A DNA stretch of 36,132 nt, from positions 1-36,132 of the forward strand of contig JAJXZI010000297.1 in the NCBI GenBank assembly GCA_021780115.1. Direction: 5' to 3'. Source of the stretch: a bacterium. GTDB lineage: Bacteria > Verrucomicrobiota > Verrucomicrobiia > Limisphaerales > JAJXZI01. Position 1 is the first letter of the stretch; each line of letters starts with the position of its first letter. Positions 15,690 to 23,083 of this stretch are shown here, in pieces. A program made the position numbers and the translations under genes. The notes beneath the pieces are model-generated. The model saw only the letters and a list, made by a program, of their open reading frames with translations, had not been told where the DNA came from and searched no databases.

Positions 15690-16160
15690 GGGCAATGTTG
15701 TTGGTTGTTCGCTACAAATACGGGCGGAAGGTAGCACAGTCCGGTGGAATTCCCAGCGTGCGGTGAGGCGACGGCCGGAGGTTTGACGGGCCAATCTTCG
15801 TCGGCGAAGACTCGCGCGTGGCTGGGCGTCGAACCTCATCCTCGAACCTGGGCGACAAAAGCTAACTTCGTCCATCGCCGGCCGCTGTGGACCCCAAACG
15901 AGCAGTTGAACCGCAGATGAACGCAGATTTACGCAGAGGCGAACGACTGAGAAGACGGTCTGGTAACACCTGAAAGGTGACACGTTCGAGCCGTCTCCCA
16001 TCTGCGGTTTCGGTTTCCTGGCTGTGTCTTCAGTCGCTGGATTTGGGATGAATCGTCGCGGCATGGGGAATCCGTTCAAATTCCCGTTGCCTCGCTTGAT
16101 CCATCGGCTAACCTTCGCCCGCCAACAGCCGGCAGGGCCAGGCTGCAACCACCTGCTCGT
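15690..16160. other. Intergenic spacer between divergent genes, no gene seen
   Basis: This 471-bp stretch lies between the DUF922 gene (minus) and the DUF4912 gene (plus). Apart from the 10-bp tandem repeat at 15911-15940 nothing was recognised. It presumably holds the promoters of both flanking genes, but no box stands out. Confidence 0.6.
15911..15940 (+). repeat. Three tandem 10-bp units (CGCAGAT-type)
   Basis: CCGCAGATGA, ACGCAGATTT and ACGCAGAGGC follow one another with an exact 10-bp period and a GCAGA core. The repeat lies in the spacer between divergent genes. Similar GCAGATGAACGCAGAT strings are, from memory, scattered in spacers of Verrucomicrobiota and Planctomycetota genomes; this was not checked. 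Confidence 0.6.
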
Positions 16161-17585
16161 ATGGAAGACAAGAAGTCGTCGGCAAAGAACACAGTCCGAT
16201 CTGCCACCCAGGCGCCGCGGGTTCCCGGTACGAAGACTGCCAGGAGCCAACCGGGCTTTTCCGTGCTTTCTGGCGCGGCCACCCCGGCAGCCGGGAACCC
16301 GGAATGTTCGGAGCCTGACGGCTGGACGGGTTCGCCCAACCGGGCTGGCACTGCCGTCGAGGCGCGTGCGCGTTCCCCGCAGGCGAAACCAGCCAGGTTG
16401 AAAACGGCTCGTGACAGAGCGCCGCGCGAATTCGGGCTGCGATTTCCGCCGATTCTTTTGGAGAACGACTGGTCGCTGCCTCTCGTGGACTCGAAAGCGC
16501 CGCCGCGCAAGCACAACGGGGTGCCGGCGAGGCCGCCCACGACCAGCAGAGGGAGGATGGGTGAACTGCCGGAAGGTTACGGGACTGAACGGTTGTTCCT
16601 GACCGCGCGGGATCCGCAGTGGCTCTACGCGCACTGGGACCTCACGCGCGAGCAGCAGCGACACTACAACGCGTGTTCCGCGGACGGCCACCTCGTTCTC
16701 CGGATTCGTGTGGACTCACTCGACGGCGCGCTGGCGGCACAGGCGCACGTGCATCCGGAGTCGCGTCATTGGTTCGTCCACGTGGGGCGGGCCGGGACGC
16801 AGTACATTGCCGAGTTGGGCTATCATCGGCCCGATGGACGATGGAGTTCGATTTGCGTTTCCACTGCAACAATAACACCGCCGGAGCGAATGTCGGCTGA
16901 CCCTTCGGTTCGGTACGCCACCCTCCCCACCGCAGTCTCCCTCGCGAAACTGCGGCCGCTGGCCCGGACCTCTGGCGATCAGAAGGTCGCGCTGGGGGAC
17001 CCCCCGCTGCCACTCCACGCAATGGATCGAATCCAATCCGAGGCCGCGCCGGGATTGGTCACTCCGGAATTCGCTGTGGAGGCAGAACGCGCGCTGGCCG
17101 AAACGGCTCGCATCGAACCGGAGGTTCGCGAAGAGTCCTTGGCGTTCACGGAAATGGTCGCGGGCGAGAGGCCGGAGGGACTGGCGTCGCTGGCGGCGGT
17201 GCCGGTGCCGCTGTCCGCCACAGAACGGGGCGGCATTTCCAGCGCGGCCGGCGGGCCACCGACGCCGCCGGCGAAGCCGTTCCGCCTCAAAGTCAACGCG
17301 GAGTTGGTGATCTACGGCGCGACCGGACCGGACGCCGTGGTTTCGATCGCTGGCCGCCCCATCACGCTGCGCCCGGACGGGAGCTTCAGTTGCCGGTTCG
17401 CTTTGCCGGACGGCCGCCATGCGCTGGCCGTGCTGGCGACCTCCGCCGACGGTGCGGACGCGCGGTGGGTGGATTTGGAGTTCACCCGCGACATGCGAGG
17501 CGGGGGCGGCGAGGCTGGCGCGCTTCCACCCTCGCCCCCGCCGGCACATCCCCAAGGCGGGACCCCCTGGCCCGCGCCGGAATGA
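16161..17585 (+). CDS. DUF4912 domain protein
   Basis: The 474-residue protein begins with a disordered basic stretch of about 130 residues, followed by the DUF4912 domain (about 130-240): LPEGYGTERLFLTARDPQWLYAHWDL, then LVLRIRVDS and HWFVHVGRAGTQYIAELGY. A Glu/Ala-rich linker leads to a C-terminal beta-sandwich-like domain (about 370-445: LVIYGATGPDAVVSIAGRPITLRPDGSFSCRFALPDG), then a Gly/Pro-rich tail. DUF4912 has no established activity. The DPxWLYAHWDL pattern resembles carbohydrate-binding early-set folds, and such genes commonly lie next to or are fused with GH57 branching enzymes, as here. Its stop overlaps the next start (ATGA, 17582-17585), so the two are translationally coupled. 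A role in glycogen structure is inferred. Confidence 0.88.
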   Translation: MEDKKSSAKNTVRSATQAPRVPGTKTARSQPGFSVLSGAATPAAGNPECSEPDGWTGSPNRAGTAVEARARSPQAKPARLKTARDRAPREFGLRFPPILLENDWSLPLVDSKAPPRKHNGVPARPPTTSRGRMGELPEGYGTERLFLTARDPQWLYAHWDLTREQQRHYNACSADGHLVLRIRVDSLDGALAAQAHVHPESRHWFVHVGRAGTQYIAELGYHRPDGRWSSICVSTATITPPERMSADPSVRYATLPTAVSLAKLRPLARTSGDQKVALGDPPLPLHAMDRIQSEAAPGLVTPEFAVEAERALAETARIEPEVREESLAFTEMVAGERPEGLASLAAVPVPLSATERGGISSAAGGPPTPPAKPFRLKVNAELVIYGATGPDAVVSIAGRPITLRPDGSFSCRFALPDGRHALAVLATSADGADARWVDLEFTRDMRGGGGEAGALPPSPPPAHPQGGTPWPAPE

Positions 17586-17881
17586 ATCCCTACCGCAGGG
17601 GAATCCTGACTGTCCTGTGCTTGGTCGCGCTGGGGCTGATGCTTTTCGGCGGGATGCAAATCGGCCTGGAGGTGGCGAAACACTCGCTCCAGCGCAAGCA
17701 ATATGAACAAGCGCACGCCGCGGCCGGCAACACGTCGTCACCGCAGTCGGACGGCGAACGCCCGCCCCGGCTGGCCGTCGGCCGCTGCGTTTTCTACGCG
17801 GTGCCGTTTGTCCTCGGTGCGGGGTTGCTGATCAAGAGCGCCGTCATTGCTGATCGGCTGGCGGAGGAGTTCGACGATTAA
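17582..17881 (+). CDS. Small two-TM membrane protein of unknown function
   Basis: The 99-residue protein MNPYRRGILTVLCLVALGLM has a first membrane segment at about residues 8-28, a polar loop (HSLQRKQYEQAHAAAGNTSS) and a second segment at about 70-88 (VFYAVPFVLGAGLLIKSAVI), then an acidic end AEEFDD. No family is recognised. The ATG overlaps the stop of the DUF4912 gene by ATGA, which makes it a genuine coupled member of the glycogen cluster. It is followed after a few bases by the heptad inverted repeat at 17886. Confidence 0.8.
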   Translation: MNPYRRGILTVLCLVALGLMLFGGMQIGLEVAKHSLQRKQYEQAHAAAGNTSSPQSDGERPPRLAVGRCVFYAVPFVLGAGLLIKSAVIADRLAEEFDD

Positions 17882-17885
17882 GGGC

Positions 17886-17991
17886 ATGAAATCCGAAGTC
17901 CGAAGTCCGAGGTCCGAAGTCCGAAATGCGTTCGGCGGTGTCGGGTTGTCCATCGGGTTTCGGGCTTCGGACTTCGGGCTTCGGACTTCAT
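17886..17991 (+). repeat. Inverted array of 7-bp GAARTCC units, copy 1
   Basis: The left arm runs from 17886 (ATGAAATCCGAAGTCCGAAG...) as six heptads of the type GAARTCC. The right arm ends at 17991 and holds about five heptads in the opposite sense (GGRYTTC: TTCGGGCTTCGGACTTCAT). Counting G-U pairs, about 33 bases of each arm can pair around a loop of roughly 35 nt. Degenerate further heptads (TTCCGACTTCTGACC) continue to the start codon of the GH57 gene at 18018. It fills the whole spacer between two same-strand genes. Confidence 0.85.
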
Positions 17992-18017
17992 CCCCCGCTT
18001 CCGACTTCTGACCTTCG

Positions 18018-19598
18018 ATGCACGGCTGCCTCGCCCTCGTCCTGCACGCCCACCTGCCGTTCGTCCGGCATCCGGAGCACGAGCGGTTTCTGGAGGAATC
18101 ATGGCTTTTCGAGGCGATCACGGAGACGTACGTGCCGCTGGTCCAACTCCTGGAGGGCTGGCGGCGCGACGGGATCCCGGCACGCCTGACGCTCTCGCTC
18201 TCGCCCACACTTTGCTCGATGCTGCGCGACCCGCTCTTGCAGGACCGCTATCTGCGGCACCTGGACGGCCTTTTGGAACTCGCCGAGAAAGAAATCCTCC
18301 GCACCCGCTGGGAACCCGCCTGCCACCAACTCGCGCTGATGTACCACCACCGGTTCCACAGCATCCGCGAAAGCTACCTGGCCTGGCGGCGGGACTTGGT
18401 GCTGGCGTTCAAGGAATTCCAGGATCTCGGCCGGATCGAGATCATCACCTGTGCCGCCACGCACGCGGTCCTGCCGCTGCTCGCCGGCCACCCGCCCTCG
18501 GTGCGCGCGCAAATCCTCGTGGCCCGCGACCACTACCGCGCCTGCTTCGGCCGCGAACCGCGCGGCCTCTGGCTGCCGGAGTGCGCCTACGCGAGCGGCG
18601 TGGAGGCGGTCCTGCGGGAAGCCGGCGTGCGGTGGTTCATCGTGGAGACCCACGGCCTGCTGCACGCGACCCCGCGGCCGCGTCACGGCGTCTTCGCGCC
18701 CATCTTCACGCCGAACGGCCTTGCCGTCTTTGGCCGCGACCCCGACTCGGCCAAGCAGGTCTGGAGCCGGCAGGAAGGCTATCCGGGCGACGTTCGCTAC
18801 CGCGATTTCTACCGTGACCTCGGCTTCGATCTCGATTTCGAGTACGTGCAGCCTTACCTGCCCTCGCCGGACGCGCGCGGTTTCACCGGCCTCAAATATC
18901 ACCGTGTCACCGGCCCCGGGCCGGAGAAGGAAATCTACGTGCGGGACGAGGCGCTCCGGGCCGCGGCCGGGCACGCGGACCACTTTCTGGGCGCCCGCGC
19001 CGCCCAGATCCAGGGATTGGCCCGCATCATGGACCGCCCGCCGCTGGTGGTGGCGCCGTACGACGCCGAGCTCTTCGGCCACTGGTGGTACGAAGGGCCG
19101 GAGTTCCTCGACCACCTCGTCCGCCAAACGGCTTCCGGCCAGCGCGCGGTGCGGCTGACGACGCCGCAGGAATACCTGGATCAGAACCCGACCCAGCAGG
19201 TCGCCGCGCCCGCGCCATCCAGTTGGGGCGAAGGCGGCCACCTGCGCGCCTGGCTCAACGAAGCGAACCAATGGATCATTCCCCACCTGCGCGTGGCGCA
19301 GGAGCGCATGTCCGAACTGGCGCGGAAGTTCCCGGCGCCCGCGGCGCTGCAGGAGCGCGCCCTCCGGCAGGCCGCGCGCGAACTGCTGCTCGCCCAGGCC
19401 AGCGACTGGCCGTTCATCCTCCGCACCGCGACCAGTCCGGACTACGCGCGCCAGCGGGTCCGGGACCATTTGCTCCGTTTTGCCGAGCTGTACCAACAGC
19501 TCACCGGCGGGGCGGTCGATGCCCGCTGGCTGGGCCCGCTCGAAGAGACGGACAACCTTTTTCCGGACGTGAACTGGCGGTACTGGGCGCCGCTGTGA
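18018..19598 (+). CDS. GH57 1,4-alpha-glucan branching enzyme
   Basis: The 526-residue protein starts MHGCLALVLHAHLPFVRHPE, the usual GH57 N-terminus with HAHLPF. The catalytic nucleophile region is GLWLPECAY (E188) and the acid/base is VAPYDAELFGHWWYEGP (D349), matching the positions of these residues in characterised archaeal and Thermus GH57 branching enzymes (near 183/354). The loop KQVWSRQEGYPGDVRYRDFYRDLGFD is the branching-enzyme loop. The C-terminal helical domain (AQASDWPFILRT, YARQRVRDHLLRFAELY) is complete. The enzyme makes alpha-1,6 branches in glycogen in the cytoplasm. Length is normal. Upstream are the coupled DUF4912 and small membrane protein genes. Confidence 0.95.
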   Translation: MHGCLALVLHAHLPFVRHPEHERFLEESWLFEAITETYVPLVQLLEGWRRDGIPARLTLSLSPTLCSMLRDPLLQDRYLRHLDGLLELAEKEILRTRWEPACHQLALMYHHRFHSIRESYLAWRRDLVLAFKEFQDLGRIEIITCAATHAVLPLLAGHPPSVRAQILVARDHYRACFGREPRGLWLPECAYASGVEAVLREAGVRWFIVETHGLLHATPRPRHGVFAPIFTPNGLAVFGRDPDSAKQVWSRQEGYPGDVRYRDFYRDLGFDLDFEYVQPYLPSPDARGFTGLKYHRVTGPGPEKEIYVRDEALRAAAGHADHFLGARAAQIQGLARIMDRPPLVVAPYDAELFGHWWYEGPEFLDHLVRQTASGQRAVRLTTPQEYLDQNPTQQVAAPAPSSWGEGGHLRAWLNEANQWIIPHLRVAQERMSELARKFPAPAALQERALRQAARELLLAQASDWPFILRTATSPDYARQRVRDHLLRFAELYQQLTGGAVDARWLGPLEETDNLFPDVNWRYWAPL

Positions 19599-19659
19599 GC
19601 CGGCGCATCCGCAATTTCGAGCTTGTGAATACCTCCCCGGCGGCGTTAGTCCTATCTCC

Positions 19660-21126
19660 ATGACAAAGCCCAACCATCTCCGCGGGACGGCTTCCTCCGT
19701 GAGCCGTCGTGACTTCCTCCGATCCACCGGCCTGGTCCTCGGCGCCGCCGGCAGCGGCGTGTTTTTCGCCGGCTGCGCCTCGGCGCCCCACGCCCGGCTC
19801 ATCTCCCCCAATGAGAAGCTGAACATCGCCGTGGTCGGCGCCGGCGGCAAAGGCTCCAGCGACACCGACCATTGTTCGAGCGAGAACATTGTGGCGTTGT
19901 GCGACGTGGACCAGAACACGCTGGACAGCCGGTCCAAGCGGTATCCCCAGGCGAAACTTTACCGCGACTGGCGCAAGATGTTCGAGGAGATGGTCGATTC
20001 CGTGGACGCCGTGATCGTGGCCACGCCCGACCACTGCCACGGCATCGTGGCCTCGACGGCGTTGACGCACGGCAAACACGTTTATTGCCAGAAGCCGCTC
20101 GTGCAGACGGTCTATGAAGCGCGCCACCTGCGCAGCCTCGCCAAGAAGACCGGGCTGATCACCCAGATGGGCAACCAGGGCAGTTCCGAGGACGGCCTGC
20201 GCCGCGCGGTGGAATGCGTTCACGCCGGGCTGATCGGCCCGGTGCGGGAAATCCACGTCTGGAGCAACCGCCCGATCTGGCCCCAGGGCATCGACCGGCC
20301 GGACGGTTCGGATCCGGTGCCGGCGACGTTGGACTGGGACGTCTGGATTGGTCCGGCGCAAATGCGGCCGTACAAGAAGGACGTTTACAATCCTTTCAAG
20401 TGGCGCGGCTGGCTGGATTTCGGCACCGGGGCGCTGGGCGACATGGCCTGCCACACCTCGAACATGCCGTTCCGCGCCGCCAAACTCGGCTACCCCAATG
20501 TTGTCGAACTGGAGGACTGCAGCCAGATGCATCCGGAGACCTATCCGAAGACCTCGCGCATCCGCTTTGAATTTCCCAAGCGCGAGGGCCTGCCGCCGGT
20601 GAAGTTCTGGTGGTATGACGGCAATCCCGGCGACAAGTCCGTCACCCTCCTGCGGCCCAATCGGGACGTGACCAAGGAAATCATCGATATGATGGGCGAA
20701 TTGCCCGGCAGCGGCGCGCTGCTCGTCGGCGACCAGGGCAAGATCTTTTCGCCGGATGATTACGGCGCCAAGTTCTTCCTGAAGCTCGCGGACGATGCCG
20801 GTTACAAGCCCGCCAATGAGCACCCGGCCGTCAAGGCCATCCCGCAGACGATCCCCCGCAGCCGCTTCCAGGACGTGCGTGACGCCGACCGCCGCCAGCA
20901 CCTGGAGTGGATCGCGGCGATCAAGGAAAACAATCCGAGTCTGTGCTATTCACGGTTTGACATCGCGGCCTACCTGACCGAGATCATCCTGCTCGGTTGT
21001 GTGGCGCTGCGCGTGGGCAAAGGCACCGCGCTGGACTGGGACGGCCCCGGAATGCGCGCCAAGAATGCCCCCGAGGCCGCCCGATTCGTCCGGCGCGTCA
21101 ACCGCGAAGGCTGGCCGCTCCCGTAA
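19660..21126 (+). CDS. Tat-exported Gfo/Idh/MocA-family oxidoreductase
   Basis: The 488-residue protein has a twin-arginine signal (SRRDFLRSTGLVLGAAGSGVFFAGC) with a lipobox-like FAGC, so it may be a periplasmic lipoprotein. The Rossmann motif VVGAGGKGSSD binds NAD(P). The catalytic-lysine motif reads CQKPLVQT, with Q in place of the usual E of EKP, which is frequent in this exported subgroup. WRGWLDFGTGALGDMACHTSNMPF is the substrate-side signature (GxxxDxxxH). The substrate is probably a sugar or glycoside; members of this group are often paired with DUF1080 proteins, as here, and can oxidise sugars at C3. A strong terminator follows. Confidence 0.93.
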   Translation: MTKPNHLRGTASSVSRRDFLRSTGLVLGAAGSGVFFAGCASAPHARLISPNEKLNIAVVGAGGKGSSDTDHCSSENIVALCDVDQNTLDSRSKRYPQAKLYRDWRKMFEEMVDSVDAVIVATPDHCHGIVASTALTHGKHVYCQKPLVQTVYEARHLRSLAKKTGLITQMGNQGSSEDGLRRAVECVHAGLIGPVREIHVWSNRPIWPQGIDRPDGSDPVPATLDWDVWIGPAQMRPYKKDVYNPFKWRGWLDFGTGALGDMACHTSNMPFRAAKLGYPNVVELEDCSQMHPETYPKTSRIRFEFPKREGLPPVKFWWYDGNPGDKSVTLLRPNRDVTKEIIDMMGELPGSGALLVGDQGKIFSPDDYGAKFFLKLADDAGYKPANEHPAVKAIPQTIPRSRFQDVRDADRRQHLEWIAAIKENNPSLCYSRFDIAAYLTEIILLGCVALRVGKGTALDWDGPGMRAKNAPEAARFVRRVNREGWPLP

Positions 21127-21149
21127 GCCGGCTCCAGGCTGAACGTGCG

Positions 21150-21180
21150 AGGGCGGACTCATAGGTCCGCCCTTCTCTTT
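21150..21180 (+). terminator. Rho-independent terminator after the Gfo/Idh/MocA gene
   Basis: AGGGCGGAC (21150-21158) pairs with GTCCGCCCT (21165-21173) over a 6-nt loop and is followed by TCTCTTT. It lies 24 bp after the stop codon and about 47 bp before the next start, so the DUF1080 gene probably depends on readthrough or its own promoter. Confidence 0.8.
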
Positions 21181-21226
21181 GAGTGCCAGTCGTGGCGTTC
21201 GGTTCCTGAATCAAACGAACGATGTT

Positions 21227-22030
21227 ATGAACAGCCGAATCCTCTCCGCCGCCTTGACCTTCGCCGTGGCCAACGCCGTTCTCTGGCTCGCTGCGACGAC
21301 GCCGGCCGCCGACTTGGTTTATGCCAAGGACGGCTCTGGCGTTTATGGCTACAAGGACACGCCCAAATTGCCTTGGTGCCAGTGGCTCGTCCACGATCCC
21401 GACCGGCCCGCGCCCAAGCGCATCAACCCCGGCCCCGCCCCGCAGCCGGCGCCGGTGCCGTCCGACGCCATTGTGCTCTTTGATGGCAAGGATCTCGCGC
21501 AGTGGGAGCCGTCCGATTCGAAGGTGGTGGATGGCTGCATCGTGGCGGGCGACGGCATGCTGACGTCGAAGCAGAAGTTCGGCAACCTGCAACTGCACGT
21601 CGAGTGGATGGCGCCCGCCGGCTTCGAAGGGCCGTGGTACAACCGCGGCAACAACGGGGTCTTCCTCATGGGCCTGTTCGAGATCCAGATCTTCGACTCC
21701 TACAACGAGAGGATTTATCCGGACGGCCAGGCCGCCGCCATCTACGGCCAAACGCCGCCGTTGGTCAACGCCACGCGTCCGCCCGGCGAGTGGCAGACCT
21801 ACGACATCGTCTTCACGGCGCCGGTGTTCGACGGCGACCGGCTCGCGCGACCGGCCCGGGTCACGGTCTTCCATAACGGCGTCTTGGTGCAACTCAACGA
21901 GGAAATCCACGGCGAGACCGGCCATCGCATCGTGCCCGAATACAAACACAAGGTGAGCCAAGGCCCGCTGGGCTTCGGCGGCCACGGTTGTCCCGTGCGG
22001 TTCCGCAACATCTGGCTGCGGCCGCTCTGA
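21227..22030 (+). CDS. Secreted DUF1080 (3-keto-disaccharide hydrolase family) protein
   Basis: The 267-residue product has a signal peptide (MNSRILSAALTFAVANAVLW, cleaved near TPAA-DLVYA) and a concanavalin-like DUF1080 domain: IVLFDGKDLAQWEPSDSKVVDG, NLQLHVEWMAPAG, GNNGVFLMGLFEIQIFDSY, GEWQTYDIVFTAP, and the close GPLGFGGHGCPVRFRNIWLRPL. This Pfam family (PF06439) includes enzymes that hydrolyse or hydrate 3-keto-glycosides. It follows a Tat-exported oxidoreductase that may generate the keto-sugar. The ATG at 21227 is chosen because it starts directly at the signal peptide; an upstream ATG at 21179 adds 16 residues without signal character. Confidence 0.92.
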   Translation: MNSRILSAALTFAVANAVLWLAATTPAADLVYAKDGSGVYGYKDTPKLPWCQWLVHDPDRPAPKRINPGPAPQPAPVPSDAIVLFDGKDLAQWEPSDSKVVDGCIVAGDGMLTSKQKFGNLQLHVEWMAPAGFEGPWYNRGNNGVFLMGLFEIQIFDSYNERIYPDGQAAAIYGQTPPLVNATRPPGEWQTYDIVFTAPVFDGDRLARPARVTVFHNGVLVQLNEEIHGETGHRIVPEYKHKVSQGPLGFGGHGCPVRFRNIWLRPL

Positions 22031-22120
22031 AGCGCGCCGGGGCCAAGCGGCGCGGGCGCGGCGACCCCGCGTCGCTGGGCTGCCTTATTATCCAGAAGGC
22101 TGGCGGCGCACCCTCGTTTC

Positions 22121-22142
22121 CGGATTGCGAGTCTCGGGTTTC
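22121..22142 (+). repeat. Isolated right-arm fragment of the heptad repeat family
   Basis: The 22-bp stretch starting CGGATTGCGA and ending TCGGGTTTC matches the right arm of copy 3 (27243 onward, CGGATTTCGAACTTCGGGTTTC) at 18 of 22 positions by eye. No left arm was seen upstream. It lies in the spacer before the YchF-like gene. Confidence 0.4.
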
Positions 22143-22191
22143 TTGCCGGCTTCTCCTTGACCCCACCCCGGCGCCCGCCTAACCAGTGCGG

Positions 22192-22893
22192 ATGAAGATT
22201 TGCCTGTTTGGCGTTCCCGGCCTTGCGCTGGGCCGACACAACCTCAAAGACCCGCGTCTGGACCAGGCCGACCAACTGGTGGAAGCGCAAAAGAAGACCT
22301 ACGCCCAAGTGGATGTCGTGGAGGAAAAGGAGATGCTCACCGCCGATGCCGTCCTCACCGGGCGCGCCACGCTCAGCGATCTGCTGATGAAGGACCTCGA
22401 TTTCGTCGAGACCCGGCTGAGCCGCGACCCCAGCGAGGTGGAGAAGGCCGTGCTGCAGAAGCTCGCGGACGCGCTGGTTAGCGAGCAACCGGTTTCCCAG
22501 GTGGGCCTGGCGCCGGAGGAATTGCAGGCGATCTCCGCCCACAATTTCTACAGCAACAAGCCCGTAGTCGTGGCCGAGGAGGCCGAGTTGGCGGACCCCG
22601 CCGCGTTGTTGGTACGCGCCTTTCGGGAAAGCGGCTGGATCAGCTTCCTGACCGTCGGCGGCAAGGAAAACCGCGCCTGGCCCGTCCGCGCCGGCGCGAC
22701 CGCTTGGGAAGCCGCCGGCACCATCCACACGGACATCCAGAAAGGCTTCATCCGCGCCGAGATCATCCGCTTCGCCGAATTCCTCGAAGCGGGCGGCGAG
22801 ACGCAGGCCAAGCGCGCCGGCAAGCAACGCCTCGAACTCAAGACGTACGTGATGGAAGATTACGATGTGGTGAATTTCCGGTTCAACAAGTAA
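22192..22893 (+). CDS. YchF-related DUF933/TGS protein lacking GTPase motifs
   Basis: The 233-residue protein ends in a clear YchF C-terminal (TGS-like, DUF933) domain, about residues 145-233: ISFLTVGGKENRAWPVRAGA, AAGTIHTDIQKGFIRAEII, and GKQRLELKTYVMEDYDVVNF. YchF/OLA1 proteins are normally about 363 residues with an ATP/GTP-binding domain. Here the N-terminus keeps recognisable fragments (KICLFGVPGLALGRH, DPRLDQADQLVEAQKKTYAQ, LMKDLDFVETRLSRD) but the P-loop GLPNVGKST is absent, as are the DIAGL and NxxE motifs. Nucleotide binding is therefore unlikely. The coding sequence is intact, so this looks like a maintained paralogue. ATG 22192 was chosen over GTG 22186. Confidence 0.85.
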   Translation: MKICLFGVPGLALGRHNLKDPRLDQADQLVEAQKKTYAQVDVVEEKEMLTADAVLTGRATLSDLLMKDLDFVETRLSRDPSEVEKAVLQKLADALVSEQPVSQVGLAPEELQAISAHNFYSNKPVVVAEEAELADPAALLVRAFRESGWISFLTVGGKENRAWPVRAGATAWEAAGTIHTDIQKGFIRAEIIRFAEFLEAGGETQAKRAGKQRLELKTYVMEDYDVVNFRFNK

Positions 22894-22920
22894 GCCCGCC
22901 CGCGGAGCCGGTCCCGCTGG

Positions 22921-22963
22921 CCGGTCCGGTCTCCGGGGCGGCGGTAGGCAAGTAGCGGACCGG
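22921..22963 (+). terminator. Inverted repeat after the YchF-like gene
   Basis: CCGGTCCG (22921-22928) and CGGACCGG (22956-22963) are perfectly complementary with a 27-nt loop that is itself GC-rich, followed by TCTCATTT. It may be a weak terminator. Confidence 0.35.
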
Positions 22964-23083
22964 TCTCATTTCGCAGAATTGATGTTGACGCCGGGGACCG
23001 CAAAGCGGTTTGCTGAGAGCGCGGGTGGTAAATCCGCAGAATTGAGCGAAACGGAATACAACTGCAAACCAAACGAGGCTACC

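Noticed and set aside
15690-16691. Extension of the DUF922 protein to an upstream start at 16691
   Set aside because: It would put several hundred residues before an evident signal peptide and run antisense to the DUF4912 gene.
17886-17991. Heptad arrays as a CRISPR or as plain transcription terminators
   Set aside because: Units are only 7 bp with no unique spacers, and the hairpins lack a following T-run.
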